Part shown: positions 23,822 through 31,435 of the stretch, piece by piece
Layout: each line of letters begins with the position of its first letter
Numbering within the stretch: the stretch's first letter is position 1
NCBI RefSeq assembly: GCF_000158815.1
Contig: NZ_GG657738.1
Coordinates: 67,346 to 121,899 of the forward strand
Direction of reading: 5' to 3'
DNA length: 54,554 bases
From: Micromonospora sp. ATCC 39149
GTDB taxonomy: Bacteria > Actinomycetota > Actinomycetes > Mycobacteriales > Micromonosporaceae
Notes under the pieces: generated by a model
Told to the model about the DNA's origin: nothing
Databases searched by the model: none
What the model saw: only the letters and a program-made list of their open reading frames with translations
Made by a program: the position numbers and the translations under genes

Positions 23822-25021
23822 ATGGTTGCTGGCATCGAAGACATCGCCCATCCCGTCGACGCCGCCACTGTCCTGAGCCTGCTTCCGGCTCGGCCGCGGC
23901 TGCTCGCCGTGGGCGAGCCCACCCACGGCGCGGACGTGCTGCTCGACGTGCGAAACCATCTCTTCCGGCAGCTCGTCGAACAGGCGCGCTACCGGACGAT
24001 CACGATCGAGAGCGACTGCATGTCAGGACTGGTCGTGGACGACTACGTCGCCTCGGGCGAGGGCACCCTCGACGAGGTCATGGAACGTGGCTTCAGCCAC
24101 GGGTTCGGCGCGTCCGAGGCCAACCGCGAGCTGGTGCGTTGGATGCGTGCGTACAACAAGGATCGGCCGGCGGCGCAGCGGCTGCGCTTCGCCGGGTTCG
24201 ACGGACCGCTGGAGATCACCGGCGCCGCGAGCCCTCGGCAGTCCCTCACCGCCCTGCACGCCTACCTCGCCGCCCGGGTCGACGCCGAACTGCTTGCCCG
24301 CACCGCGCGGACACTCGACCACCTGCTCGGCGCCGACGACCGGTGGACCGATCCCGCCGCGATGATGGACCCCTCCCGGTCCGTGGGGCAGACCCCGGAG
24401 GCCGCGCAGCTACGGCTGCTCGCCGACGACCTGGTGGCACTGCTCGACGCGCAGACGCCGCACCTGATAGCGACGTCCTCGCTGGCGGACTGGGACCGCG
24501 CACGCCTGTACGGGCGCACCGCCATCGGGCTGCTGCGGTACCACTTCTGGATGGCCGACACGTCACCGGACCGGATGGCGCGGCTGCTGGGCCAACGGGC
24601 GTCGATGATGGCAGCCAACCTGCTCGCTCTCGCCGAACGCGGCCCGACACTGGTGTACGCCCACAACGCCCACCTACAGCGGGACAGGAGCACGATACGG
24701 ATGGGCGGCCTGCCGGTGCAGTGGTGGAGCGCCGGCGCGATCGTCGGCGCGCAGCTGGGCGAGGCGTACGCCTTCCTGGCCACGGCCCTCGGCACGTACC
24801 ACCACCACGGCGTGGGCACCCCACCCCCGGCCACCATCGAAGGACTCCTGTACGCGCTCCCGCAGGACCGGTACGTCGTCGACGCCCGCCGGCTGGCCTC
24901 GATCCTCGGCGACGTGCCGTCCGCCCGCGTGTCGCCGTGGTTCGGTTACTCTCCGCTGGACCCGGCCCAGGTGGCCCGCCACGACGCCATCGTGTTCGTC
25001 AAGGACGTTCCGCCGACCTGA
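23822..25021 (+). CDS. Erythromycin esterase family protein
   Basis: A 399-residue member of the erythromycin esterase (Ere) family, which hydrolyse the macrolactone ring or related esters. The catalytic features are visible: LLAVGEPTHGADVLLDVRN (GExTHG with the conserved Glu and His), TITIESDC, NRELVRWMRAYN and LVYAHNAHLQRDRS (second His cluster). ATG 23822 lies just after the palindromic operator, indicating inducible expression. Many actinomycete members do not act on macrolides, so resistance is only a possibility. Confidence 0.87.
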   Translation: MVAGIEDIAHPVDAATVLSLLPARPRLLAVGEPTHGADVLLDVRNHLFRQLVEQARYRTITIESDCMSGLVVDDYVASGEGTLDEVMERGFSHGFGASEANRELVRWMRAYNKDRPAAQRLRFAGFDGPLEITGAASPRQSLTALHAYLAARVDAELLARTARTLDHLLGADDRWTDPAAMMDPSRSVGQTPEAAQLRLLADDLVALLDAQTPHLIATSSLADWDRARLYGRTAIGLLRYHFWMADTSPDRMARLLGQRASMMAANLLALAERGPTLVYAHNAHLQRDRSTIRMGGLPVQWWSAGAIVGAQLGEAYAFLATALGTYHHHGVGTPPPATIEGLLYALPQDRYVVDARRLASILGDVPSARVSPWFGYSPLDPAQVARHDAIVFVKDVPPT

Positions 25022-25091
25022 CCTGCGCACGCGGCCCCTCACCGGCCTGTCGGCGGTGGGTAGCGGCTACCGTGGAATGGGGGGTGGCCAG

Positions 25092-25565
25092 GTGAGCAGC
25101 AGGTGGGAGGCGGCAGCCGAGGCGCAGATCCGCGCCGCCCAGGAACGCGGCGAGTTCGACAACCTGCCGGGTATGGGCAAGCCGATCCCCGGCCGCGGCG
25201 TGCCCTACGACGAGTCGTGGTGGATCAGGAGCTACCTGGAGCGCGAGAAGCTGCCCAGCGAACTGCTGCTGCCCACCCCCCTGCTGCTGCGCCGCCGGAT
25301 CGAGCGAATCCCCGACGAGGTGCGTGACCTGCCCACCGAGGCGTCCGTGCGGGCGTACGTGGCCGACCTCAACACGCAGGTGGTGGCCTGGCTGCGTAAC
25401 CCGGTCGGTCCGCGGGTCTTGGTCCGCCCGGTCAACGCCGACGAGGTGGTCCGCCGGGGCTCCGCCCGCGACGCGGGCGACGCGCGGGAGCGCCCCGCCG
25501 CGCAGCCACCGCCCACCGGGCAGCGGCCCCGGCGCGCCTGGCGATGGCCGTGGCGACGCCGCTGA
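25092..25565 (+). CDS. DUF1992 (DnaJ-homologue subfamily C member 28-like) protein
   Basis: A 157-residue protein. The N-terminal 70 residues are a clear DUF1992 domain: AAEAQIRAAQERGEFDNLPG, MGKPIPG, DESWWIRSYLEREKL. The rest is a Leu/Arg-rich helix (LLRRRIERIPDEVRDLP) and a Pro/Arg-rich tail. GTG 25092 follows GGGGTGG; ATG 25077 is in frame. Function unknown; eukaryotic homologues are linked to organelle trafficking, which says little here. Its tail lies inside the long direct repeat whose other copy is at 1242-1394. Confidence 0.85.
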   Translation: MSSRWEAAAEAQIRAAQERGEFDNLPGMGKPIPGRGVPYDESWWIRSYLEREKLPSELLLPTPLLLRRRIERIPDEVRDLPTEASVRAYVADLNTQVVAWLRNPVGPRVLVRPVNADEVVRRGSARDAGDARERPAAQPPPTGQRPRRAWRWPWRRR

Positions 25566-25641
25566 CCCACGCCGTCCCCGTCCCACCGCACCGGCCCGCG
25601 CCACCTCCTGCGGTCAGGGCAGCGCGGCCTGCCACATCCAG
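25476..25641. repeat. Right copy of the long direct repeat
   Basis: Matches 1242-1394 in the same orientation. It covers the tail of the DUF1992 gene, the gap, and the end of an isomerase gene read on the minus strand. An extra stretch of about 10 bp around 25562 (containing CTGACCCAC) is the main length difference. Confidence 0.75.
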
Positions 25642-25690
25642 TCGGTGGAGCGGACGCCGTGGACGGCGGCGTCGAGGTAGCCTGAAGGAA
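25614..25690 (-). pseudogene. C-terminal stub of a maleylpyruvate isomerase-like gene
   Basis: The minus strand reads YLDAAVHGVRSTDWMWQAAL then P and stop, the C-terminus seen in the intact copy at 1367 (WTWQAALP). Nothing upstream continues the gene; within 40 bp the stop of the TPR ATPase begins. The rest of this copy may be the fragment at 31209-31395, displaced by the 25.7-31.2 kb block. Confidence 0.65.
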
Positions 25691-25726
25691 GTCGTATCAC
25701 CACATAGCGGATTCGACGCTGTGGGC

Positions 25727-28700
25727 TTACATATCGAGCCGCCGCCGCAACTTGGTCGTCTCCCTGCTGCGGCCCAAGCAATCGAGGACATCGGCGAGGG
25801 TGCGGGATGCCGCCTGGAGGAGCGGTGTGAACGCATCCGGGATCTGTTCGGCGAGCCGCTGGTAGATGCCCACCGCTTCCTGCGCCGTGGCCAACGCGCC
25901 GGGCAGATCATGATTCAGCCCCAGACAGACCAGTGCGTACGACCACAGGGACCTCGCGAGGTCGGGTTCGTAGGCGGCGGGTTCGGCTTCGGCCAGTCGG
26001 CGGCGGATGGCCACGGCCTCCTCGGCTGGGGCCAGGGCCTCTTGCCGGCGCCCTGATTCCGACAGGAAGAGGCCGAGGTTACCTAGCGACGTTGCGAGGT
26101 CGGGTTCGTAGATGGCGGGTTCGGCTCCGGCCAGTCGGCGGCGGATGGCCACGGCCTCCTCGGTCGAAGCGAGGGCCTCCGGGTAGCGCCCCAGTTGTGA
26201 CAGGCGGACGCCGAGGTTGCTCAACGCCGTTGCGAGGCCGGGTTGGTAGGCGGCGGGTTCGGCTTGGGTCAGCCGCCGGAAGACCTTGACGGCCTCCTCG
26301 CCCGGGGCCAGGGCCTCCTGGTGGCGCCCCAGATCCGCCAGCTGGATGCCGAGATTGTCCAGCGAGATTGCGAGGTCGGGTTGATGGGCGGCCGGGTTCG
26401 TCTCGGCGAGTCGGCGGCGGATGGCCACGGCCTCCTCGATCGGGGCGAGGGCCTCCTGGTGGCGCCCCAGATCCGCTAGGCGGGCGCTGAGGTTGTTCAG
26501 AGAGTGTGCGAGGTCGGGTTGATGGGCGGCCGGGTTCGTCTCGGCGAGTCGGCGGCGGATGGCCACGGCCTCCTCGATCGGGGCGAGGGCCTCCTGACGG
26601 CGCCCCAGATCCCACAGACAGCTACTGAGGATGGTCAGCGACGCGGCGAGGTCGGGTTGGTAGGCGGCCGGGTTCGTCTCGGCGAGTCGGCGGCGGATGG
26701 CCACGGCCTCCTCGATCGGGGCGAGGGCCTCCCGGTAGCGCCCCAGATCCCACAGACGGGCGCTGAGGTTGTTCAGCGACGCGGCGAGGTCGGGTTGGTA
26801 GGCGGCCGGGTTCGTCTCGGCGAGTCGGCGGCGGATGGCTGCGGCCTCTTCGGCCGGGGCCAGGGACTCCCGACCGCGGCCCAGCCCTACGAGAAAGACG
26901 CCGAGATTGCTCAGCGACGCGGCGAGACCGGGTTCGTGGGCGGCGGGGTCGGCTTCGGCCAGCCGGCGGCGGATCGCCACAGCCTCCTCGGCCGGAGCGA
27001 GCGCCTCCTGGCGACGTTCCAACATCCACAGACGCACGCCGAGGCTGGTCAGGGACGCTGCGAGGTCGGGTTCGTGGGCGGCGGGGTCGGCTTCGGCCAG
27101 CCGGCGGCGGATCGCCACAGCCTCCTCGGCCGGAGCGAGGGTCTCTTGGCGTTGTCCGGCGTTGTGAAGGCGGCCGGCGTGATCGGCGTGGAGTTGTGCT
27201 TTCCGTGCGGGGTCGGTGGTGGCGGCGAGACGAGTCTGGATGAGGGCGGTGGAGATGGCGGCGGCGGCGATGTCAAGGTTGACGTGCTGGTGGGGTGGTA
27301 GGAGTGCGTCGATGGCTTCCAGGACGCTGGGGTCGACGTTGGGGATGGTGGCCAGTCGGGTGATGGTGGTGCCACCAGCAGTGAGAGCGAGGTCGGGTCG
27401 CTGCCGCAGGAGGGGATAGAGCATGCCTGTCGCGATGTGGGGCCAGCGGTGGGCGGTTTCGGTCAGGACGGTGACTGCGGTGCTGGTCCACGGGGGTGGA
27501 TCATCGGTCGTGGCGAGGAGGTTATGGGCGGCGGTGGTGACCCAGTCATCAGGTTCACGTCCGCCGTCGGTGGTGTGGGGGTGTCCTGGAGTTGTGAGGG
27601 CGATGAGGTCTTCGGCAAGCCGGTCGGGGCGCAGAGCTTCCAGGACCAGGCGGGGGTCCTCGGGTGGGTAGCAGTGGCGGTGGGCGTCGATGACCTCATC
27701 GGCGGCCTCGATGGTGGAGGCGAGCCCCACCCGGGCCAGGGCGGCGTGGGCGGTGGCGCGGGGGACGGCGTTGGTGACGGCGGCCAGGTAGGTGGTACGG
27801 CCCATCACCTCCGGTCGGATCCCGGGGACATCGGGCAGTCGGGGACCCTGGCTGCGTTGGTGGAGGGCGAGCCAGTAGGCCTCCTCCCGGTCCAGCAGGT
27901 ACGCCGACAACGCATGCGGCGCAGTCGGGGCTCTCGCGCCGCGGCGGTGGGCGTCCACGGCCACCAGGGCGGCCATGTGGACCGCGAGGATCTGGGCGAA
28001 CTCCTCCCCTGTCAGGGCGTCGGGTGGCCGCAGCCCCCTGGGGTCAGGCACGTCCATGGTCTGTGCGAAGCGGCTTCGGGCATCACGGAACAGATCGCCC
28101 CGGTCGACTTGGTCCCCCAACGGGGGCAGCTCCTGGGTGCTGGCCTCGATCCGCAGGTCGCTGGTGACGCGGGCGCGGACCGCGGGCCACCACGCGCGGG
28201 AGGAACGGGCCAGTAGCAATACCCGCATTGTCGCCCTTGCGCGTTGCGAGATGAAGGTCAGATGGGTGAGCAGGGCCAGCAGGTCCGACGGCGGCCACCG
28301 GTCGGCGTAGTCGACCACCACCAGCACCCGCCGCGATCCCGGCAGCTTCACCCGGCAGACCTGCCCCGGTGCCGGAGTCGGGGTGTGGATGACCCGCCAG
28401 GTCCCCCACCCCTGCCCGGCGTACCCTGCGGCCAGGTGCGCGGCCAGGCGGGTCTTGCCCTGCCCACCCCCGGCGAACACCAACCGGACCGATACCCCAC
28501 CCGGCTCGCGCATCCACACGTGGAGGTTCGCCAGGTCAACCTCGCGGCCGGTGAAAGGCACTACCTGGTGCTGGGCCAGCAACAACCGGCTGGGCTGCTC
28601 CCGCGCTCGCTCCGGCGACAAGGGCTGACGGTTGAGAGGGAACTCCTCCACCCGGTATGGCGGCCGGTCGGTGGTGATCGTGACGTCCCCGCCAATGCCG

Positions 28701-28789
28701 AAAAGCTGAATGACGTCCCCGAAGACGACGCTGCCGATCACCGCCTGCCCCGGATCGACCCGTTGCCAACGGCGCCACAGCGGGCTCAC
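25727..28789 (-). CDS. NLR-like ATPase with N-terminal amyloid-like motif and ten TPR repeats
   Basis: A 1020-residue STAND/NLR-type protein. Residues 14-38 are a Gly/Val/Gln motif (GQAVIGSVVFGDVIQLFG, continuing GIGGDVTI) shared with the partner protein. The P-loop is FAGGGQGKT (Walker A 107-113) and Walker B is RRVLVVVDYADR. Residues about 540-1000 are ten tandem TPR units of 46 residues, consensus LGRRQEALAPxEEAVAIRRR, several nearly identical. STAND proteins oligomerise when the repeat sensor detects a trigger and then recruit an effector. ATG 28789 overlaps the stop of the 28786-29238 gene (ATGA), so the two are co-translated. No enzymatic effector domain is fused to it, consistent with signalling through the separate partner. 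Bounded on the left by an isomerase stub and on the right by Tn3 debris. Confidence 0.85.
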   Translation of the reverse strand: MSPLWRRWQRVDPGQAVIGSVVFGDVIQLFGIGGDVTITTDRPPYRVEEFPLNRQPLSPERAREQPSRLLLAQHQVVPFTGREVDLANLHVWMREPGGVSVRLVFAGGGQGKTRLAAHLAAGYAGQGWGTWRVIHTPTPAPGQVCRVKLPGSRRVLVVVDYADRWPPSDLLALLTHLTFISQRARATMRVLLLARSSRAWWPAVRARVTSDLRIEASTQELPPLGDQVDRGDLFRDARSRFAQTMDVPDPRGLRPPDALTGEEFAQILAVHMAALVAVDAHRRGARAPTAPHALSAYLLDREEAYWLALHQRSQGPRLPDVPGIRPEVMGRTTYLAAVTNAVPRATAHAALARVGLASTIEAADEVIDAHRHCYPPEDPRLVLEALRPDRLAEDLIALTTPGHPHTTDGGREPDDWVTTAAHNLLATTDDPPPWTSTAVTVLTETAHRWPHIATGMLYPLLRQRPDLALTAGGTTITRLATIPNVDPSVLEAIDALLPPHQHVNLDIAAAAISTALIQTRLAATTDPARKAQLHADHAGRLHNAGQRQETLAPAEEAVAIRRRLAEADPAAHEPDLAASLTSLGVRLWMLERRQEALAPAEEAVAIRRRLAEADPAAHEPGLAASLSNLGVFLVGLGRGRESLAPAEEAAAIRRRLAETNPAAYQPDLAASLNNLSARLWDLGRYREALAPIEEAVAIRRRLAETNPAAYQPDLAASLTILSSCLWDLGRRQEALAPIEEAVAIRRRLAETNPAAHQPDLAHSLNNLSARLADLGRHQEALAPIEEAVAIRRRLAETNPAAHQPDLAISLDNLGIQLADLGRHQEALAPGEEAVKVFRRLTQAEPAAYQPGLATALSNLGVRLSQLGRYPEALASTEEAVAIRRRLAGAEPAIYEPDLATSLGNLGLFLSESGRRQEALAPAEEAVAIRRRLAEAEPAAYEPDLARSLWSYALVCLGLNHDLPGALATAQEAVGIYQRLAEQIPDAFTPLLQAASRTLADVLDCLGRSRETTKLRRRLDM

Positions 28790-29238
28790 GGGTCGACCTC
28801 GACGTCACCACCGACCTCACGCACCTGCCGCACCGGCCCCGCCACACCGGACCCTGCCACCGCCTGCCCGCCACCGCCTGCGGTGCCCCGGTCGGGTCCC
28901 GTCTGCCGAGGAGTCGGGGCATGCGGCCCGCGACGCCCCGGCTCCTTGGCGGGCGGGCCGATGCGGACGCTACCGGTCACTCCGGCCAGCTGCGTCACTC
29001 CGCCGGTTACATCGCAATCGGTCACCCACTGGCCAGATACCTGAGACACGCCCCGGCGGCTGAGCACGGCCCCGTACACGCTCACACCCAGGCCGACCAG
29101 CGTGGCGAACAGCCCGATCGCGCTGCCGAGCCGGTTGCCGTCGTCCAGCCCGGCTACGACGAAGTACACCCCGAGGGCCGCCAGGGCGAGCCCTCCGGCA
29201 GCCACCGCCCACCCTGCGATGCGTCCCCGCTTGCTCAC
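28786..29238 (-). CDS. Small two-helix membrane protein carrying two copies of the NLR motif
   Basis: 150 residues. Two membrane helices (about 9-30 and 38-60) are followed by two copies of a 25-residue motif, residues 69-93 (GQWVTDCDVTGGVTQLAG then VTGSVRI) and 124-148 (GQAVAGSGVAGPVRQVRE then VGGDVEV), separated by 30 residues rich in Gly, Pro and Arg. Copy two matches the ATPase N-terminus at 14 of 25 positions and copy one at 12 of 25. GTG 29238 starts the two-gene operon. A membrane effector that is nucleated by the ATPase is the natural model (compare HET-S with NWD2); this is inference, not shown. Confidence 0.75.
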   Translation of the reverse strand: MSKRGRIAGWAVAAGGLALAALGVYFVVAGLDDGNRLGSAIGLFATLVGLGVSVYGAVLSRRGVSQVSGQWVTDCDVTGGVTQLAGVTGSVRIGPPAKEPGRRGPHAPTPRQTGPDRGTAGGGGQAVAGSGVAGPVRQVREVGGDVEVDP

Positions 29239-29322
29239 GGAACCATGATTGGCGATGGCGGTATGTCGCGTAGCGCCCGGACCGGGCGTAGTCAGGTACC
29301 CGACACTCGGGAGAAAACGTGA

Positions 29323-29510
29323 TCATGTCGGGGTGATAAGGGCCAACCGGCGGGTCATGTCGAGGTGGACCTCCCGTAGGGGGCGACGTGGGTCCAGAAC
29401 AGCGGGGTGAGGCCGCGCCGGCCCTCGGGGGTGAGCGCGCCGGCCCAAGCGGGGTCGGCGAGCACGTCTTGGAGCAAGAGGGTGCTGACGTAGACCAGTC
29501 CTGCACGCCA
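29323..29510 (-). pseudogene. Tn3-family transposase C-terminal fragment
   Basis: The minus strand reads GLVYVSTLLLQDVLADPAW, then LTPLFWTHVAPYG, and in a shifted frame VHLDMTRRLALITPT and stop. This is the C-terminus of Tn3 transposases (LTPLFWxxVxPYGxxxLDM). A one-base loss near 29372 breaks the frame. Homology ends at about 29510, next to recombinase-like sequence. Confidence 0.7.
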
Positions 29511-29520
29511 AGGGCCGCCA

Positions 29521-29800
29521 CTTCCGCACCCTCGACGGCATCGTGCTCGGCGCCACCGACGACATGTGCGGCGAACTGATCTTCGCCGTATCTAGGAAAC
29601 GGCCCTCGAGGAACGTCGGAACGGAAACTGGCGCACCGGGCGGCGACGGTAGACAACTCCCGGCTGCAACGCTTGGACGAGAACAGCAGCGCTGCGGATC
29701 TGCTCGGGCTGGCCAACGACGCGGAGGTGGCCGACCTGATCGCGATGCGGGACCTGGCCCGTAAGCGGCTGATCCCCAAAGACATCGACCACCATACCGG
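29521..29800 (+). pseudogene. Degenerate serine recombinase/resolvase remnants
   Basis: The plus strand at 29521-29600 reads GRHFRTLDGIVLGATDDMCG then ELIFAV, resembling the FRSLxxxIDTxTxxGxLxF block of serine recombinases. At about 29650-29790 another frame gives SSAADLLGLANDAEVADLIA and MRDLARKRLIP, like the C-terminal end of large serine recombinases. No open frame links them. The position, divergent from a Tn3 transposase scrap, fits a decayed resolvase; identity is tentative. Confidence 0.4.
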
Positions 29801-29953
29801 TGCCCGGAGCGGACGGGAGCACCCCGGATCGCGACGGCGGACGCCGAGTGTGTCATCCGGAACACCGGGCGGCCGGGACCCGCCGGCCACGAGTTCCGTC
29901 AGGGCGTGGCCGCGGCTCCGTAACTGCTGTTCACCCCCGGGCCCGCGCCGCGT

Positions 29954-30808
29954 TCACGCCGGCTTGTCGGTCGACGCGGGTCGAGCGAGGATGTGCTGGC
30001 CCGCCTTGACGACCTGGTCGTACTCGGCGCGCCGGGCGTCGTAGGCAGGCTCCAGGTACGTCACCGAGTCGGTGCCGACCGGCAGCCGCAGCGGTGGCGA
30101 CTCCATCTGGCCGAGCCGCCAGACCACGTCGGCGAAGAGTTCGGGAGAGTTGATCTCCGCCTTGGTGTTCATGCCCCGAACCGCGGCCAGCATGCCGTCA
30201 CCGACCGGGGCGTAGTCCGCGATCCGGCGCTGCGGCATGACAAGGTTGGCGCTGTAATCGGTGGCGAAACCGCCCGGTTGCAGGATGGTGACCTTCACCC
30301 CGAGATGCCCGGCCTCGGCGGCCAGCGACTCGGCCGCCCCCTCCACCGCGAACTTGCTCGCGGTGTACGCGGCAAGCCCCGGGAAGGGCACCACGCCGGC
30401 GACCGAGCTGACGAAGACCGCGTGCCCGCGACGCTGCGCCCGCCACAACGGCAGGACCGCCTGAGTGAGCCGCCAGGGCCCGAACACGTTGGTGTCGAAC
30501 TGCGCGGCGAGTTCCGCGTCGGAAACCTCCTCGAAGGTGCCGAACTGTCCGTAAGCCGCGTTGTTGACCAGGACGTCAACGCCGCCGAAGGCGTCCACCG
30601 CCCGCCCGATCGCCGCCGCGCACTGCGCCGCATCCCGTACGTCCAGGGCGGCGGCCACCACGTTGCCCGGATGCCGTGCCACCAGACCGTCGAGGGTCTC
30701 GGGCCGCCGGGCGGTCGCCACCACCTGCTCCCCCTCGGCGGCGAGCCGGGCCGCGAGGGCGCGGCCGAGTCCACTCGAACACCCCGTGACCAGCCAACGC
30801 TTCGTCAT
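29954..30808 (-). CDS. Short-chain dehydrogenase/reductase
   Basis: A 284-residue classical SDR. The cofactor motif TGCSSGLG is at residues 8-15, ALDVRD and NNAAYG follow, and the catalytic residues are Ser134/135 (VSSVAG), Tyr148 and Lys152 (YTASK). The Arg pair after strand 2 (ATARRPETL) favours NADP(H). It ends about 130 residues after the YxxxK motif, as in the SDR group with extended C-terminal helices. ATG 30808. It stands alone between recombinase and Tn3 remnants. Substrate unknown. Confidence 0.88.
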   Translation of the reverse strand: MTKRWLVTGCSSGLGRALAARLAAEGEQVVATARRPETLDGLVARHPGNVVAAALDVRDAAQCAAAIGRAVDAFGGVDVLVNNAAYGQFGTFEEVSDAELAAQFDTNVFGPWRLTQAVLPLWRAQRRGHAVFVSSVAGVVPFPGLAAYTASKFAVEGAAESLAAEAGHLGVKVTILQPGGFATDYSANLVMPQRRIADYAPVGDGMLAAVRGMNTKAEINSPELFADVVWRLGQMESPPLRLPVGTDSVTYLEPAYDARRAEYDQVVKAGQHILARPASTDKPA

Positions 30809-31118
30809 CGCCCTCGGTCTCCATCCATTGGTTCACCTGCCGACCGCAGAGTGTCAGAACCGGCGGAGCAGCTGAAGGGGCATCGGCTGTCGCCAATCAG
30901 ATTCGTCGGGTATACGGCGCGCACCGCCGCGTGACATTTCGGGCCCGCTCACCAGCGCGCCATCTGTTCGATCCGCCGTCCGTCGGTGGCTCGATGCGCT
31001 CCCCCCGGAGCTCGGCCAGCAGCTCCTGCCGGGCCAGGAACACCACCGCGTCGTCATGCAGCTCGCAGCGGCCGCGCGGAAACCGGCCTTGCCAGGTGTA
31101 GAACTTCAGCCACGCCGG
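30809..31118. other. Intergenic region with a gene scrap of unknown origin
   Basis: On the minus strand, about 30985-31118 reads PAWLKFYTWQGRFPRGRCEL then HDDAVVFLARQELLAELRGE, fused in frame to the Tn3 fragment that follows. It looks like coding sequence but I do not recognise it. The rest should contain the SDR promoter; no other gene seen. Confidence 0.35.
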
Positions 31119-31191
31119 CTGTTCGTCGCGGCGGTTGGAAGTGATGTCGCCGCCCTTGCCGAAGAAGATGGCGCTGTCGGCCCGGTTCGAC
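31119..31191 (-). pseudogene. Tn3-family transposase fragment (FFGKGGD block)
   Basis: The minus strand reads NRADSAIFFGKGGDITSNRR then DEQ, the conserved block before the final helix of Tn3 transposases. After DEQ the frame continues into unrelated sequence (PAWLKFYTWQ) where LSVLCLHLL would be expected. On the other side it abuts the isomerase fragment at 31209. Confidence 0.65.
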
Positions 31192-31208
31192 GGCTCTTGC
31201 CGGCATCC

Positions 31209-31395
31209 CGAGCAGGCCGCCGCACGCGGCGGCGACCGCCAGCGCCTCGGCCGGCGACGCGGTGGGGGAGACCACCAGGTCGCACATCAGGTAGCCGTCC
31301 GCACGCCGCCCAGCCAACTGCCCCGCACAGGCGAGCAGGTCATGCGCGACGTGCGCCACCGTGGTCCAGCAGCTCCACTCCAGCGTCCCCGCCGC
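31209..31395 (-). pseudogene. Internal fragment of a maleylpyruvate isomerase-like gene
   Basis: These 187 bp align without gaps to 1666-1852, inside the intact isomerase gene, with four mismatches (97.9% identity). It encodes the VAHVAHDLLACAGQLAGR region with its metal-binding His residues. Both ends are abrupt: Tn3 debris on one side and an AT-rich palindrome starting 3 bp beyond the other. Confidence 0.85.
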
Positions 31396-31397
31396 AC

Positions 31398-31435
31398 CTA
31401 TTAACGGATTGTCGGTAACAGCAATCCATTAATAG
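31398..31435. repeat. AT-rich palindrome at the edge of the isomerase fragment
   Basis: Arms CTATTAACGGATTG (31398-31411) and CAATCCATTAATAG (31422-31435) match at 13 of 14 positions around a 10-bp loop. It is strikingly AT-rich for this genome and starts 3 bp after the isomerase homology ends. It could be an operator, a recombination site or a transposon end. Confidence 0.6.

Noticed and set aside
23755..25095. 446-codon frame overlapping the erythromycin esterase
   Set aside because: Arg-rich shadow frame; the esterase frame carries the GExTHG and AHNAH motifs.
26020..27170. CRISPR or intergenic tandem array
   Set aside because: The 138-bp periodicity is the coding sequence of TPR units in an open frame, not spacer-repeat DNA.
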